Assembly: GCA_905221605.1 (NCBI GenBank)
Contig: CAJNDS010000147.1
Location: forward strand, 411,167-475,166
DNA: 64,000 bases
Direction: 5' to 3'
DNA from: Symbiodinium natans
Lineage: Eukaryota > Sar > Dinophyceae > Suessiales > Symbiodiniaceae
A model generated the notes under the pieces. It had not been told where the DNA came from. It saw only the letters and a program-made list of their open reading frames with translations, and did no database searches. The position numbers and the translations under genes are program-made. This document shows positions 37,695 through 48,000 of this stretch, piece after piece. Each line of letters begins with the position of its first letter. Positions within the stretch are counted from its first letter, which is position 1.

Positions 37695-39230
37695 GGCAGC
37701 TTGTGACCAGACGGACGTGCGCCAAACAAGCTTTCCAGTGCCATTCTTAACTCCTGAATTCTTGCCCTGCCTTCCTCTAGCCCGGCAGAAGACACTCGTC
37801 AATCCTATACTCAGACCCCTGAACCCTAAACCTCAAACCCCCCAAGAGGCCGACCAGCACAAATCCCTTAGCTCTTCACCAGGGTCCCTGAAGCCTGCTG
37901 CCCCCCCCTACCCCCCCCTTTTCCTGGTGCTTCACGGCCAAGAAGAACCGTGGACCGCAAAGCATTCAGGGAAGGGGTAAGCCCTATTCCCATTAGCCCA
38001 AATTTTTACGATATTGCTTTACAGGCAACAGCGTTTTGCATTGAAGCGGCGCATGCAAGCGAAATAGCACCAAAAAAACACAAACATGGGTTTTTTTCGA
38101 AAAACCACGTTATTGCACCGTGAAACCACGAAAACATCGGCATACGCAGTGTTTTCGGCCTGCGAGCCACCTTCAAAACAAGACACGAAAAAAAGGCATG
38201 CGCGATCACCGAAAGTACCACGCCTGCCATGGTTTTCACAAAACGGCCTCTGAAACTTGCACTTTTTTTTGGACTAAAACCACGTTCAAAATCGTGCTCC
38301 CGCCTAGGCCAAATGCTTATTTGCAAAAAAAAAAAACGCACGACGGTTAACGCCCCGTGCGGATGTTTAGGGGCCGAGGTTCAGAAGCTGAGTTTTGGTG
38401 TTTGGGTTCAAACATGGCTTTGGTTCTTGTGCTCTTACAACTTGGCCCAGAGCGAACTCATTGTTAGGCTTGCCTTATTTTGTTGGGAGTTTTCCGTGAT
38501 CCCACGCCTTTATTCCTGGGTTTGAGAGGTTTAGGGGTCTGAGGGTGTGGAGGGTGTTTCAGGGTTTAGGGTTTGGGGTGCAGGGTTAAGGGTCCGACAG
38601 TCTTGCGCAAAAAGGCAATATTCCATTTTTCATGTTGCTGAGATGTAGAGTTGTTTCGGCCTCAGCGTCCCTTCTCGCTTGCTTTGGGCCCTAAACCCAA
38701 AACCCTAACCCATCCTTTCTGCGAGGGCTTGTGTTGTCCATCAGCTTTCCATCAGACCCTTCCCCCGTTTTCTACCAGTCCTAAACAGGGATCCGAGATT
38801 GCTTGAGCCCGAAACCCTGAACCCTAAACCCTAAGCCGTGCAACAAAGAGAGCATGTGTCGACCCTTGACCGCCAGCAAGTGCCGTAGAATCAGAATGTT
38901 GCCAATGCTCCCAATAGGGTGCCCCCTATTGGGGATATTCCTCTTAGGGGGCTACACCTCTGTTGCCCTAAGGCTCTAAGGACACTCTTATTTCAGGGTT
39001 TTTGGTCCCAAACGCCTTCCTATATACGGTTTGTTGGTCTATTTTGAGCCTAAGGGTTAGGGATATTCCCCTTAGGGTCATATACCTACACTGCTATAAT
39101 CCCTTAAGAGGTACATGGACCATAAACCCTTTTAGGGTTCATCTAGTCCCCAAGGTAGCGATATTCCTCTTAGGGGTCCTAAACCCGAAACCCTAAACCT
39201 TAAGCTCTAAACCCTAAACCCTGACCCCTA
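37000..39230. other. No gene recognised; long G homopolymers
   Basis: G-rich 37440-37480, and a G run of about 50-60 bases at 37642-37693 that is likely misassembled in length. 38000-38350 is a balanced, non-repetitive stretch with AAAACCACG motifs. 38920-39155 holds family A-like fragments ending GTCCCCAAGG at 39155. ORFs over the G run in both strands are artefacts. Confidence 0.6.
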
Positions 39231-39298
39231 AACCCTATACCCTAACCCCTAACCCCTAAACCCTAAACCCTAAACCCTAAACCCTAAACCCTCGGGCC

Positions 39299-42200
39299 AT
39301 GGTCAAGCGCGTGGCCATCATCGGCGGCGGCGTCAGCGGTGCCGTTTGCGCCTCCACGCTTTGCCGCGAAACTGGTGCCGAGGCCTGCCGAGGAAGTCTA
39401 GGGTTTAGGGTTTAGGGTTTAGGGTTTAGAGTTTAGGGTTTAGGGCTTAGGGCTTAGGGTCTAGGGTCTAGGGTTTAGGGTACCTCAAGAATCCCAAACC
39501 TACCTTTTTTCATCATAGGTTATCCAAGACTCCTACAAGGGGTAATATAACAAGAAGCTACAAAGGAGTTATCTGAGAATCCTACACGGGGTTATGTAAT
39601 ACCATAAGAACCTGCAGGAGAGTATGTTTGGGGTTCTCAAGGTGGGTTCTAATGAGGCTCGTATGTGCGGTTCTTAGAGGGACATAGGAAATTTTCAGTT
39701 AGGGTTTAGGATTTCGGCACCAAGTTGGATCAAGGAGCGGGTGATGGCAAAAAAGATTGCTCTCATTACTCTCGCAAGAAATCTTGATAAAGACCTCAAA
39801 CCCTCGACCCCGAAACCCTAAACCCTAAACCCTAAACAACCCTAAACCCTCCTAAACCCTAAACCCTACACCCTAAACCCTAAACAACCCTAAACCCTAA
39901 ACCCTAAACCAAAGCCCTAAACCCTTCAACCCTATGCGTCGCTATATGCTTTGAGAAGAGAGCTGCCCTTTGAGGGCTCATTTCAGTCATCTATATATAT
40001 ATACACATATATATGTATATATATATACAGTATGTCTATGAACCGTAAGCCCTTTTAGGGCTCATTTCTACACATATAATTCCTTTTAAGGTCTATGAAC
40101 CCTAATCACCAGCCAAATCCGACCCCCCTCCCCCACCCTGGTTTTTAAAAGGCGCTCTGTTAGTCCAGGCTCCCTGTGGGGAGCATGAGCAAGCGCGTTT
40201 CAGCCGTCATCTTTCGAGCGGTTTTTGCAAAGGTGCATCTCCGTAGAGGTATCCCACTTCTTAAGGTCTTGACCACAAGTAAGAAGTCCCTTTACTAGGT
40301 ACGATGATTTTGCATTCCAGAACTTTGTCGGCAGTAGTGGCAGACTGAGCGGGGGACGGAGTGAGGCACAAACTGCAGCATCAGGAACAACAAGTTTGTT
40401 CCAAGAACGGTTGCGCACAGTTATGTGTTTAAATATTTTGCGTCTTTAGTAAATACTCCGTTCTTCTTGTAACATGTGTGGAAATTGTATTTAATAAATA
40501 TTTTTAGTTTTTAAAAACCTTGCTCGTGTCAAAAACGCGCTGCTGGTCCGCCATGTTTGCCCTGGAGTTCGCCCGTAGCACCGTGTGTCAGTTTGGGGGG
40601 TGCGGAGTGCCTCTGAGATATGTGTTGCACAGGCGGTCGATGCCGACAGAGTCATTGTCTGGGGTTCCATTCTTGCAGTCTTGCGCAGTTTGGGGTGAGC
40701 TCATGTTTGTTCGTTGCAAGCCAGTGCGGCGCGTTCCTGTGGAAGTTACACTCGATTCTATCGCCCATCCAAATTTCCTGAGCAGGACGCTTGTTCCAAA
40801 TACCTTCTAAAAGGCTTTAAGTGGGGGACGGGGGTCGGATTTCTGCGGTTACCTAAACCCTTTTTTGGGCTCATGTCGTCCCTAAGGTCATGCGGCCCTC
40901 AAACCCCTAAAACCCTAGGCCCAGCGATCGCAGAGCTCCGGCCACACCTCCCAAACCTGTCCTCTGACCCGACTCCCTGGAGACCCAAGGATGCCCTCAG
41001 CCTAAAACCCTAAGCCCTAAAACCTGCTTGTTTGTAGGTTCTGAAAAACCCCCCTTGTAGGATTCGTAGGTAACCTACAAGAAAGTAATTGTTAAGGTAC
41101 AGACCCAACCGTGTGGTGGATCATATATTCATCCCGATTTGTCCTCCCTCACCATTTCCCAAAGGGTCGATGTACCTTATTATGATATACAAACCCTAAA
41201 CCCTAAACCCTAAACCCTAATACTTCGGCCCCCAAGTCCTTATATGGGAGGTACTTTAAGGCCCAAGTATATCCTATTTAGGTGCATGGACCCTTAGGGT
41301 TTGGGGCACCTAATAGCCTCAAAACATGGTCCTACTAGGGTTCTAGGGTTTGGGATTTATAGGGTCTAGGGTTTAGGGTTTAGGGTTTAGGGTTAGAGTC
41401 ACAACGACACCCTATCTGCAGGTCACCGTCTTCGACCAAGGCGCTGCGGAACAATCAACCCATGGGCTTTTTGGACGTTCTTGTTCGGATGCTTCAGTTG
41501 GTGAGGGACATTGGGTAGCTTTAACCCCTAAACCCTAAACCATAAATCCTAAACCCTAAAACCCTAAAAGCCAAAAAGCCTAAACTCAGGAGTTCATGCT
41601 CTTCTCTAGCATCAGCACCCCAAGAGCCCTAAAGCCGAAACCCTGCACCCATCGGGTGCCCAGCAAACCCTTTCACCCTCAACCCGAAACCCTGAACCCT
41701 GAACCCTAAACAAAAGACCAACTTAGCAGTTGTGAGCCTTGGCAAGGGATTTGGATCAGCGTCTTGAACTCCGCTTGGGTGCCTTGGGCTGTTGGGCTCG
41801 GGGTCTACTCTTAACGCCTAGAAGCCCTAAACGCGGAACCTCTAGCCCTAGCCCCTTCGGAGTAGGAGCCCAAGCCGTACTGGGAGGCTCCAATGTAGTT
41901 CTTTTTTGGGCTGGCTCTATAGGGGATTCTAGTATACTAATTACCCCAAACCCCAAACCCCAAACCCCAAACCCCAAATCACAAACCCTAAACCCTAAAC
42001 CCAAAACCCTAAACCCTAAACCCTAAACCCTAAACCCTAAACCCTAAACCCTAAACCCAAGGTTACTACATAGGAGCCTTACCCAGAGAAGCGCCCACGA
42101 GACTTCTTGCATCAGGCCGCCAGCTGGGGGGCCGATGTGGTCACCGCCGTAGCTTGTCTGTAGGGTTTAGGGTTTAGGGTTTAGGGTTTAGGGTTTAGGG

Positions 42201-44158
42201 TTTAGGGTTTAGGGTTTAGGGTTTAGGGTTTAGGGTTTAGGGTTTAGGGTTTAGGGTTTAGGGTTTAGGGTTTAGGGCAAGACGATACCTACCCCTAAGG
42301 GTCCATGTGCCCATATAGTATAGATTTGGGCCCTAAGGCTACGACACAGAGGAGCCCCGGGTAGGCCCAAGTATGTACTATATAGGTACATGGACCCGTT
42401 GGGTACTTTTTGTTGCAGGTTCTTAGTATAAAACCCCTTATGGGGTTCTTAGGTGACCTACAAAACAGGAAGTTTTGGGTTGTTAAGGTAGAACAAGTTG
42501 GATCTAGTATCCCATGCTACTCTCTCTGTTGCACGGAGCAGAAATTCATCATTTCGACCTGGGGTACATGGACATGGATCCTTTGCGTTTCTATCGAAGG
42601 GAGGGCCTCAACCTTTCTGCATTTGTGAGGGTTTAAGGTTTTGGGATTGGGGCACCTGCATGATTGCACGTGTATGCGCTATGGGGGTCCCCCAGTCAGA
42701 CTTTGAACTTTGACAAGTTATTATTCTCAAAAGGGACCTCCCCCAAGCGAGGTTGATGTAGAAAAGCCCTTAGATGTTTATTTCATGCGTCATGAGTAAG
42801 TTCACAGACGAAGATGTATACATGCATAGTATGTATATGTATTTAGCTGTATATACCCTTTTCAGAAGAAGGACCCCTTCTTTGTCAAGAGCGTCGTACT
42901 TCCTCCTTTAGGGTCTTGTGAGCCTCCTGAGCAGGTGTCACGGCAGAGGGCACCCACCCGGCCCCGCCTGAAGGTGCGGCTTTTGCTTTCGACCACGGTT
43001 GTCAGTGGCTTGGGCTTCCGTTTTGGCGCCCCAAGGGGTTTAGGGTTTAGGGCTTGGGGTTTAGGGTTTCTAGGGTTTAGGGTTTAGGGCTGAATCTAAT
43101 TGGAACCATGGGCCCTTAGAATGGTCCCTTACCCTTGTGAATCAGGATTTGAAGTGTGGGCCCGTAGTTGGGAACTAGGACGGAGAAGCTACCTAGGACC
43201 CGAACGAAGATACTGGTTTCCTGTATACCGCTTCTCTTCGGAGTCGGGAAAACCCTAAACCTAAACCCTAAACCCGAAACCCTAAACCCTAAACCATCCT
43301 AAACCCTAAACTCTTGCGAGCTTGAGGCGCCCGAAGCACTAAAGCTGCTGCCCTTCAAGAAGCCAGAGCCGCAGCAGTAGTCAAAGCACCGAAGCCCACC
43401 GAATTAGAATAGGGTTTTGGGGTTAGAAAAAATAATATGATGAAGGGACCATAAGGGAATGCTGTTAGTAATTATTCCGACCCAAAGCTGATAGTACTTG
43501 GTCAGACTGACAGACCCAAAATGTTAAACCCTAAACCCTAAACCCTAAACCCTAAACCCTAAACCCTAAACCCTAAACCCTAAACCCTAAACCCTAAACC
43601 CTAAACCCTGTTTGTTCTCCGGACTGACTATTGCGGTAGAGGCCATTTGCCTTGCTCCCGAGGCCCTGAACCCTAGATGCCTTCAAGCTTCCGGTGTAGG
43701 CTTGAGGGTTTAGGGTTTAGGGGTTAGGGTTTAGGGGTTGGGGGTTAGGGTTTAGGGTTGAGGGTTTAGGGTTTGGGGTCATGTCTGTGTGGGCTTGGGC
43801 CAAACTACGTACAGCTGCATAGCTTTTAGGATGCCTTGAAACAGTTTTTGGCCCTAAAGACCCATTCTACAGCCGAGATTCTTCACTCTTTGCTTAAGAA
43901 CCCTCAAAAAAATCACAGAATACAAGAATCCTTGTACTACCCTTATAAAGAGGCGTGTTTTTTAAAACTGTTTGGGGGCTTCTTATGCATACCCTTATAA
44001 AGGAGTAGTAGTTTTAACTGTTTGGGGGGGGGGGGGTGCTTGCGCGGCCCTAAACCCTAAACCCTAAACCCGATGCAGCCGAGATTCTTCCGCGGAGACG
44101 ACCCGCGCTTCCGCGCGGAGCTCCTCGAAGGCTGGCTCAGTCGTGGCTGGGCACCTGG
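39299..44158 (+). CDS. Renalase-like FAD-dependent oxidoreductase, N-terminal exons
   Basis: Exon 1, 39299-39382, starts at ATG and reads MVKRVAIIGGGVSGAVCAS, a GxGxxG FAD-binding motif. Exon 2, only 41422-41440, reads VTVFDQ, the second strand ending in the acidic/ribose-binding region. Exon 3, 42935 to about 43010, reads AFAFDHGCQWL, matching the renalase/amine-oxidase FDHGAQYF motif. Exon 4, about 44079-44150, reads RGDDPRFRAELLEGWLSRGW, also family-typical. Exons 1-2 and 2-3 join in frame with GC donors and AG|G acceptors. A possible fifth exon lies at 44567-44660. The introns hold telomere-like arrays and introners. Substrate unknown; the exon 3-4 join and the 3' end are not resolved. 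Confidence 0.72.
39399..39920. repeat. Intron 1 repeats of the renalase-like gene
   Basis: (TTTAGGG)n at 39399-39480, introner family F at 39484-39652, and (CCCTAAA)n with CCCTAAACAA variants at 39810-39920. Confidence 0.85.
39484..39652. mobile_element. Introner family F copy, enlarged
   Basis: ACCTCAAGAATCCCAAACC left and GTTTGGGGTTCTCAAGGTGG right, with two copies of the central CCTACAAGGGGT motif. Confidence 0.7.
39921..41193. other. Intron 1 of the renalase-like gene, continued
   Basis: (TA)n at 39992-40030 and AT-rich sequence around 40430-40515. 40519-40810 is open but unsupported. A family F remnant lies at 41020-41095. No independent gene is recognised. Confidence 0.5.
41880..42085. 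mobile_element. Introner family E copy split by a telomere-like array
   Basis: The left half GAGGCTCCAATGTAGTTC to AGTATACTA and right half ACTACATAGGAGCC match 36451-36545. Between them lies (CCCCAAA)6 followed by (CCCTAAA)n, 41943-42060, starting where the intact element has CCCCAAAAAGG. Confidence 0.8.
42162..42278. repeat. Telomere-like array (TTTAGGG)16
   Basis: Sixteen perfect units, intronic in the renalase-like gene. Confidence 0.97.
42406..42490. mobile_element. Introner family F-like copy
   Basis: GCAGGTTCTTAGTATAAAACC and GGTTGTTAAGGTAG with the CCCTTATGGGGTTCTTAGG core. Confidence 0.5.
43524..43608. repeat. Telomere-like array (CCCTAAA)12
   Basis: Twelve near-perfect units in the renalase-like gene region. 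Confidence 0.97.
43893..44036. mobile_element. Introner family G copy with duplicated right end
   Basis: TTTGCTTAAGAACCCTCAAA left; two right-end-like pieces (CTGTTTGGGGGCTTCTTATG and CTGTTTGGGGG). It sits with a short telomere-like array between CAGCCGAGATTCTTC repeats at 43870-43884 and 44076-44090. Confidence 0.75.
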
Positions 44159-45061
44159 GCACAGAAATGCCTAGACCCTGCAAACCCTATATAGGGTTTA
44201 GGGTTTAGGGTTTAGCGTTTAGGGTTTAGGGTTCTGTAAACCCTTATAAACCCCTGTAAGCCCTTATCAACCCTGTGAACCCTTGTAAACCCTGTAAACC
44301 CTATAAAGACCCTAGAAGCTTCTCAACCTTCCGGGGGTTTTCCTACAGGCCGCATCCTGCCACGACACCTCTTGTGCTTCTTCACTCCTAGTACGAACAA
44401 AAAACCTACAGGTTTTGTGAACCCCCCTTGACAGGCTGAGGGTAAAAAACATCTTCAATCCTAAGCCAGCTTTGGCAAAGAAGAAGCCCCAAGCCCTGAG
44501 CCCCAAATCCTGAAAGTCCTGAAAGAGTTGTAGTGGAAACAGCCTTGAAGACGTGCATCTTCGCGCATGGGCCGCATGAGCAAAAGCCGAGGTGCAGGAG
44601 TGGGTGGGCAGCTCGTCCGCATCGACTCAGATTCCGTCGGAACCCGCATCAACTCAATCCCGTTGGGCTTCTTAGTACATGTTGTTATAGAATCTTACTT
44701 GTTTATGACATTGTATTGTGTTATTTTGGAAATTTGCTATGTTGCTATTTGGAAAAAGTGCTATGTGTTGCAACCCTTTGTGCGATGCAAGAAGTGGCCT
44801 GTGTTGGAACGCAGTATCACTAAATTGGGCCTGCAGCTCATGATTCCGAACATGCGAGCTGGCCAGACCCCAAATTGTCTATGGCTCAAGCCGTGCCCGA
44901 TTCACCACGCATCCGTGCAAGGCAGTGTCAGCACGCTAGGCTCACGCACGGCACGCTGAGCGCAAGGCACACATAGCACCTTGGAAGCATCTTAGGGTTT
45001 AGGGTTTAGGGTTTAGGGCTTAGGGGCAACTCTGACCCCTTTCCTTTAAAGAAGGGGCGCC

Positions 45062-48000
45062 ATGCACCGAACAAATCGTGGAGCCATGGCCATGGCATCT
45101 TTGCTGGCAGTTCTTGGCTTGGCTTGCCAACCACTGGTGTGTCTGGCTTCCTAGGTAGGCCCTTGGGACATTTTGTATTTTCCCTTATTGGGTTTAAGAG
45201 GGTCATATTCAGGAATATTTTTCAGAGGGTTTTAAGGGCCATCCTAGCTTCTTGGTTCGCCCAATTGTGCCCGTTTTCACTTTTTTGTTGGTTCAAGGCT
45301 CCCTTAGAAAGTACCCAACCTAAAAAAAGGGTGCCCCCCACTAGAATACGGTTACTTAGGGGCTGGGTTGTGAACCTGTAACCTTGTTGGTTCTACACTC
45401 TTATGACAAAAAGAATGTTAACCTTTTATGGGCTACTAAGATGATCGAGTCACCAACCTAAACATGGGGTACCCTTCCTATAATTGGGGTCATATTCCCC
45501 CTGGTACATGGACCATAAACCCTTGTAGGGTTCATTTAGCCCCCAAACCCCAAACCCTAAACCCTAAACCCCAAACCCCTAAACCCCTAAACCCCAAACT
45601 CTAAGCCCTATAAGCAGTGTGGTTCCTTTGGGCCACCCAGGTTTTGGGCGGATGGGCTCAGCAAGGAGGTGCTCCGAGGCCGCGCGTGGCGCTGCGAGCC
45701 TCGCTTGGGGAGGCGTTTCAGCTTCTTGGCAGGGTTGTGCGGTGCCCTTTTTTAGGAGGTTTAGGGTTTAGGATTTAGGGTTTGTTTTTAGGAGGTTTAG
45801 GATTTAGGGTTTGGGGTAAGGTTCCCTTCTCAAGTACCCAACCCCCAAAAAGGGAAATTTCCCTTATGATAAGATGGTTACTTGGGCTACCAAGGCTTCC
45901 GCCCGAGAAAGTGGTAACGGCCGTGTCGAAGGCAGGGTCACGGGTGACCGCCTCCGATGTGGCCGCTGCTGGCGGTTTGAGTCCCTTGCAGACCAAAGGA
46001 AGCCTAAGATTGGGGTCATATACCCTATACCTGGGGTCATGCACCCTGCACCACTATAATCCCCATAACGAAGGGTATATGGACCATAAACCCCACCCTA
46101 AACCCTCAACCCTTCTAGATTTGGCCCCCCCCCCAAGGTCTGGAAGAGGCGCGCAAGGGCGTGGTAGAGCTTGCGGGCGCGCTTGGGGCAGAAGCCGAGC
46201 TAGAGGTGTCCAAGACAGGTGCCTAGGCCCTTGGGATGTTTGTGCATTTTCCCTCATATTTGTTTAAGAGGAGCATATTCAGGAATATCTTTCAGAGGAT
46301 ATAAAGGGTTTTTGTCTCTTTTCCAGTGTATGGGGGCTTACGATACTAAGGGACCCCATAATATCGACCCCAAAACAGTAGGCTTCCCTTAAACAGGACC
46401 CCAAAAAATGGTACCCCTAATTTCGGGAAACCCTCATATTGGGTTTAAGAGGATCAAACACAGAAGATTTTCAGAGGGTTTTAAGGCTTAAGGGCCAGCC
46501 CAGGCGAGCTCGTGTATCGCTTCCCCTCGGACGTGCAAGGGGCCTTGTCAAAGGTTTCTTCAGCGGCAGCAGCTCGGGAAGCGTGGAACAAAGCGAAGCC
46601 GACCGTCTTCACAGCTCTACGAGCTGCTTTCGGCGTGGCCCTCTTTGCTTCGATCCTCGGACCCTATACACCCTAAAATACCCTAAGCCCTAAACCCTAT
46701 AAACCCTAAAATTCCCTAAGCCCTAAAATACCCAAACCCCTAAACAGGCCCTTGGGATGTTTCCATACTTTCCCCTTCATTGGGGTTTAAGAGGACCACG
46801 ATCAGGAATGTATGCCCTTGGGACATTTTCTATGTTCTCCCTTACTTGGGGTTTAAGAGGACCATGCTCAGGAGTTTTTTTTCAGAGGGTCTCATAGGGG
46901 CCAGCCAAGGATCGCCGTCATCTACACAGCGATCATTGCCATCAGCACCTCCAGCTCAGACCGGGACCGAGACTAGGCCTTTGGAAGATGTTGTGTTTTC
47001 CCTTGTTGGGTTTGAGAGGGATAATAATCGGGCGTAAACCCTAAACCCTAAACCCTAAACCCTAAACCCTAAAAACCTAAACCCTAAACCCTAAACCCTA
47101 AACCCTAAACCCTAAACCCATCCCAGGAGATGACCGACGAAGAGGTGGAGACTCATTCGGTGGAGGAGGCTTCGACCTCGGTCCGACTCTCTACTACGGC
47201 CCGTCGCCTTTCGACGTCATCTTTTACAGACCCTACTACTCGTACCTTGGGGGCCAAATGAGCCTTAAGAAATTTGGGGTCTACATACCCCTTGTATTGC
47301 CATGATTCTTATTTAAGGTATGTGGGCCATAAACCCTTCTAGGGTTTAAGTACAAGAGGCAACCCCAAACCCCAAACCCCAAACCCCAAACGCCAAACCC
47401 CAAACCCCAAACCCCAAACCCCAAACCCCAAACCCCAAACCCCAAACCCCAAACCCCAAACCCCAAACCCCAAACCCCAAACCCTAAACCCTAAACCCTA
47501 AACCCTAAACCCTATCCCCCCCCCCCACCCCCCCCAAGGAACAGCCCCAAGGTATGGCACCGTCTACGATGACTGGCAGCCGCGAAACTCACCGCCGCAA
47601 ATGGGCTTTTTGGAGTCGGTCTACAGCTTCGTCTTTGGGGACGGGGATCCGACTCTTAGCTTTGAAGGGGGTTTAGGGTTTAGGGCTTAGGGTTTGACAT
47701 TCAGGTAGGCCCTTGGGACATTTTATCTTTACCTTTTGTGGGTTTAAGAGGATCACGTTTAGGAATATGTTCCCTTTTTGGGGGTTCAGGAGGATCATAT
47801 TCAGCAGGAAAACCCTAAACCCTAAGCCCCAAACCCTAAGCCCCAAACCCTAAGCCCCAAACCCTAAACCCTAAACCCTAAACCCTAAACCCTAAACCCT
47901 AGACCCTAAACGAGGGGTTTTACGGGCCATCCCAGGAATGATGGCCGCTTGGATCGGCAGCTTTCAGCCGTGGCAGCCCTGGCCCGGCGGAATGGAGGAG

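Noticed and set aside
37399-37980. ORFs with poly-Pro or poly-Gly
   Set aside because: Generated by the G homopolymer at about 37642-37693 on either strand.
44640-44960. 130-codon ORF continuing past the possible fifth renalase-like exon
   Set aside because: From about 44670 it is T-rich and resembles a 3' untranslated region rather than coding sequence.
45155-45247. GT donor inside the family C terminus (GTAGGCCC) as the splice site
   Set aside because: Using it leaves CTTCCTAG in the exon and creates an in-frame TAG; excision at the duplicated GCTTC keeps the frame open.
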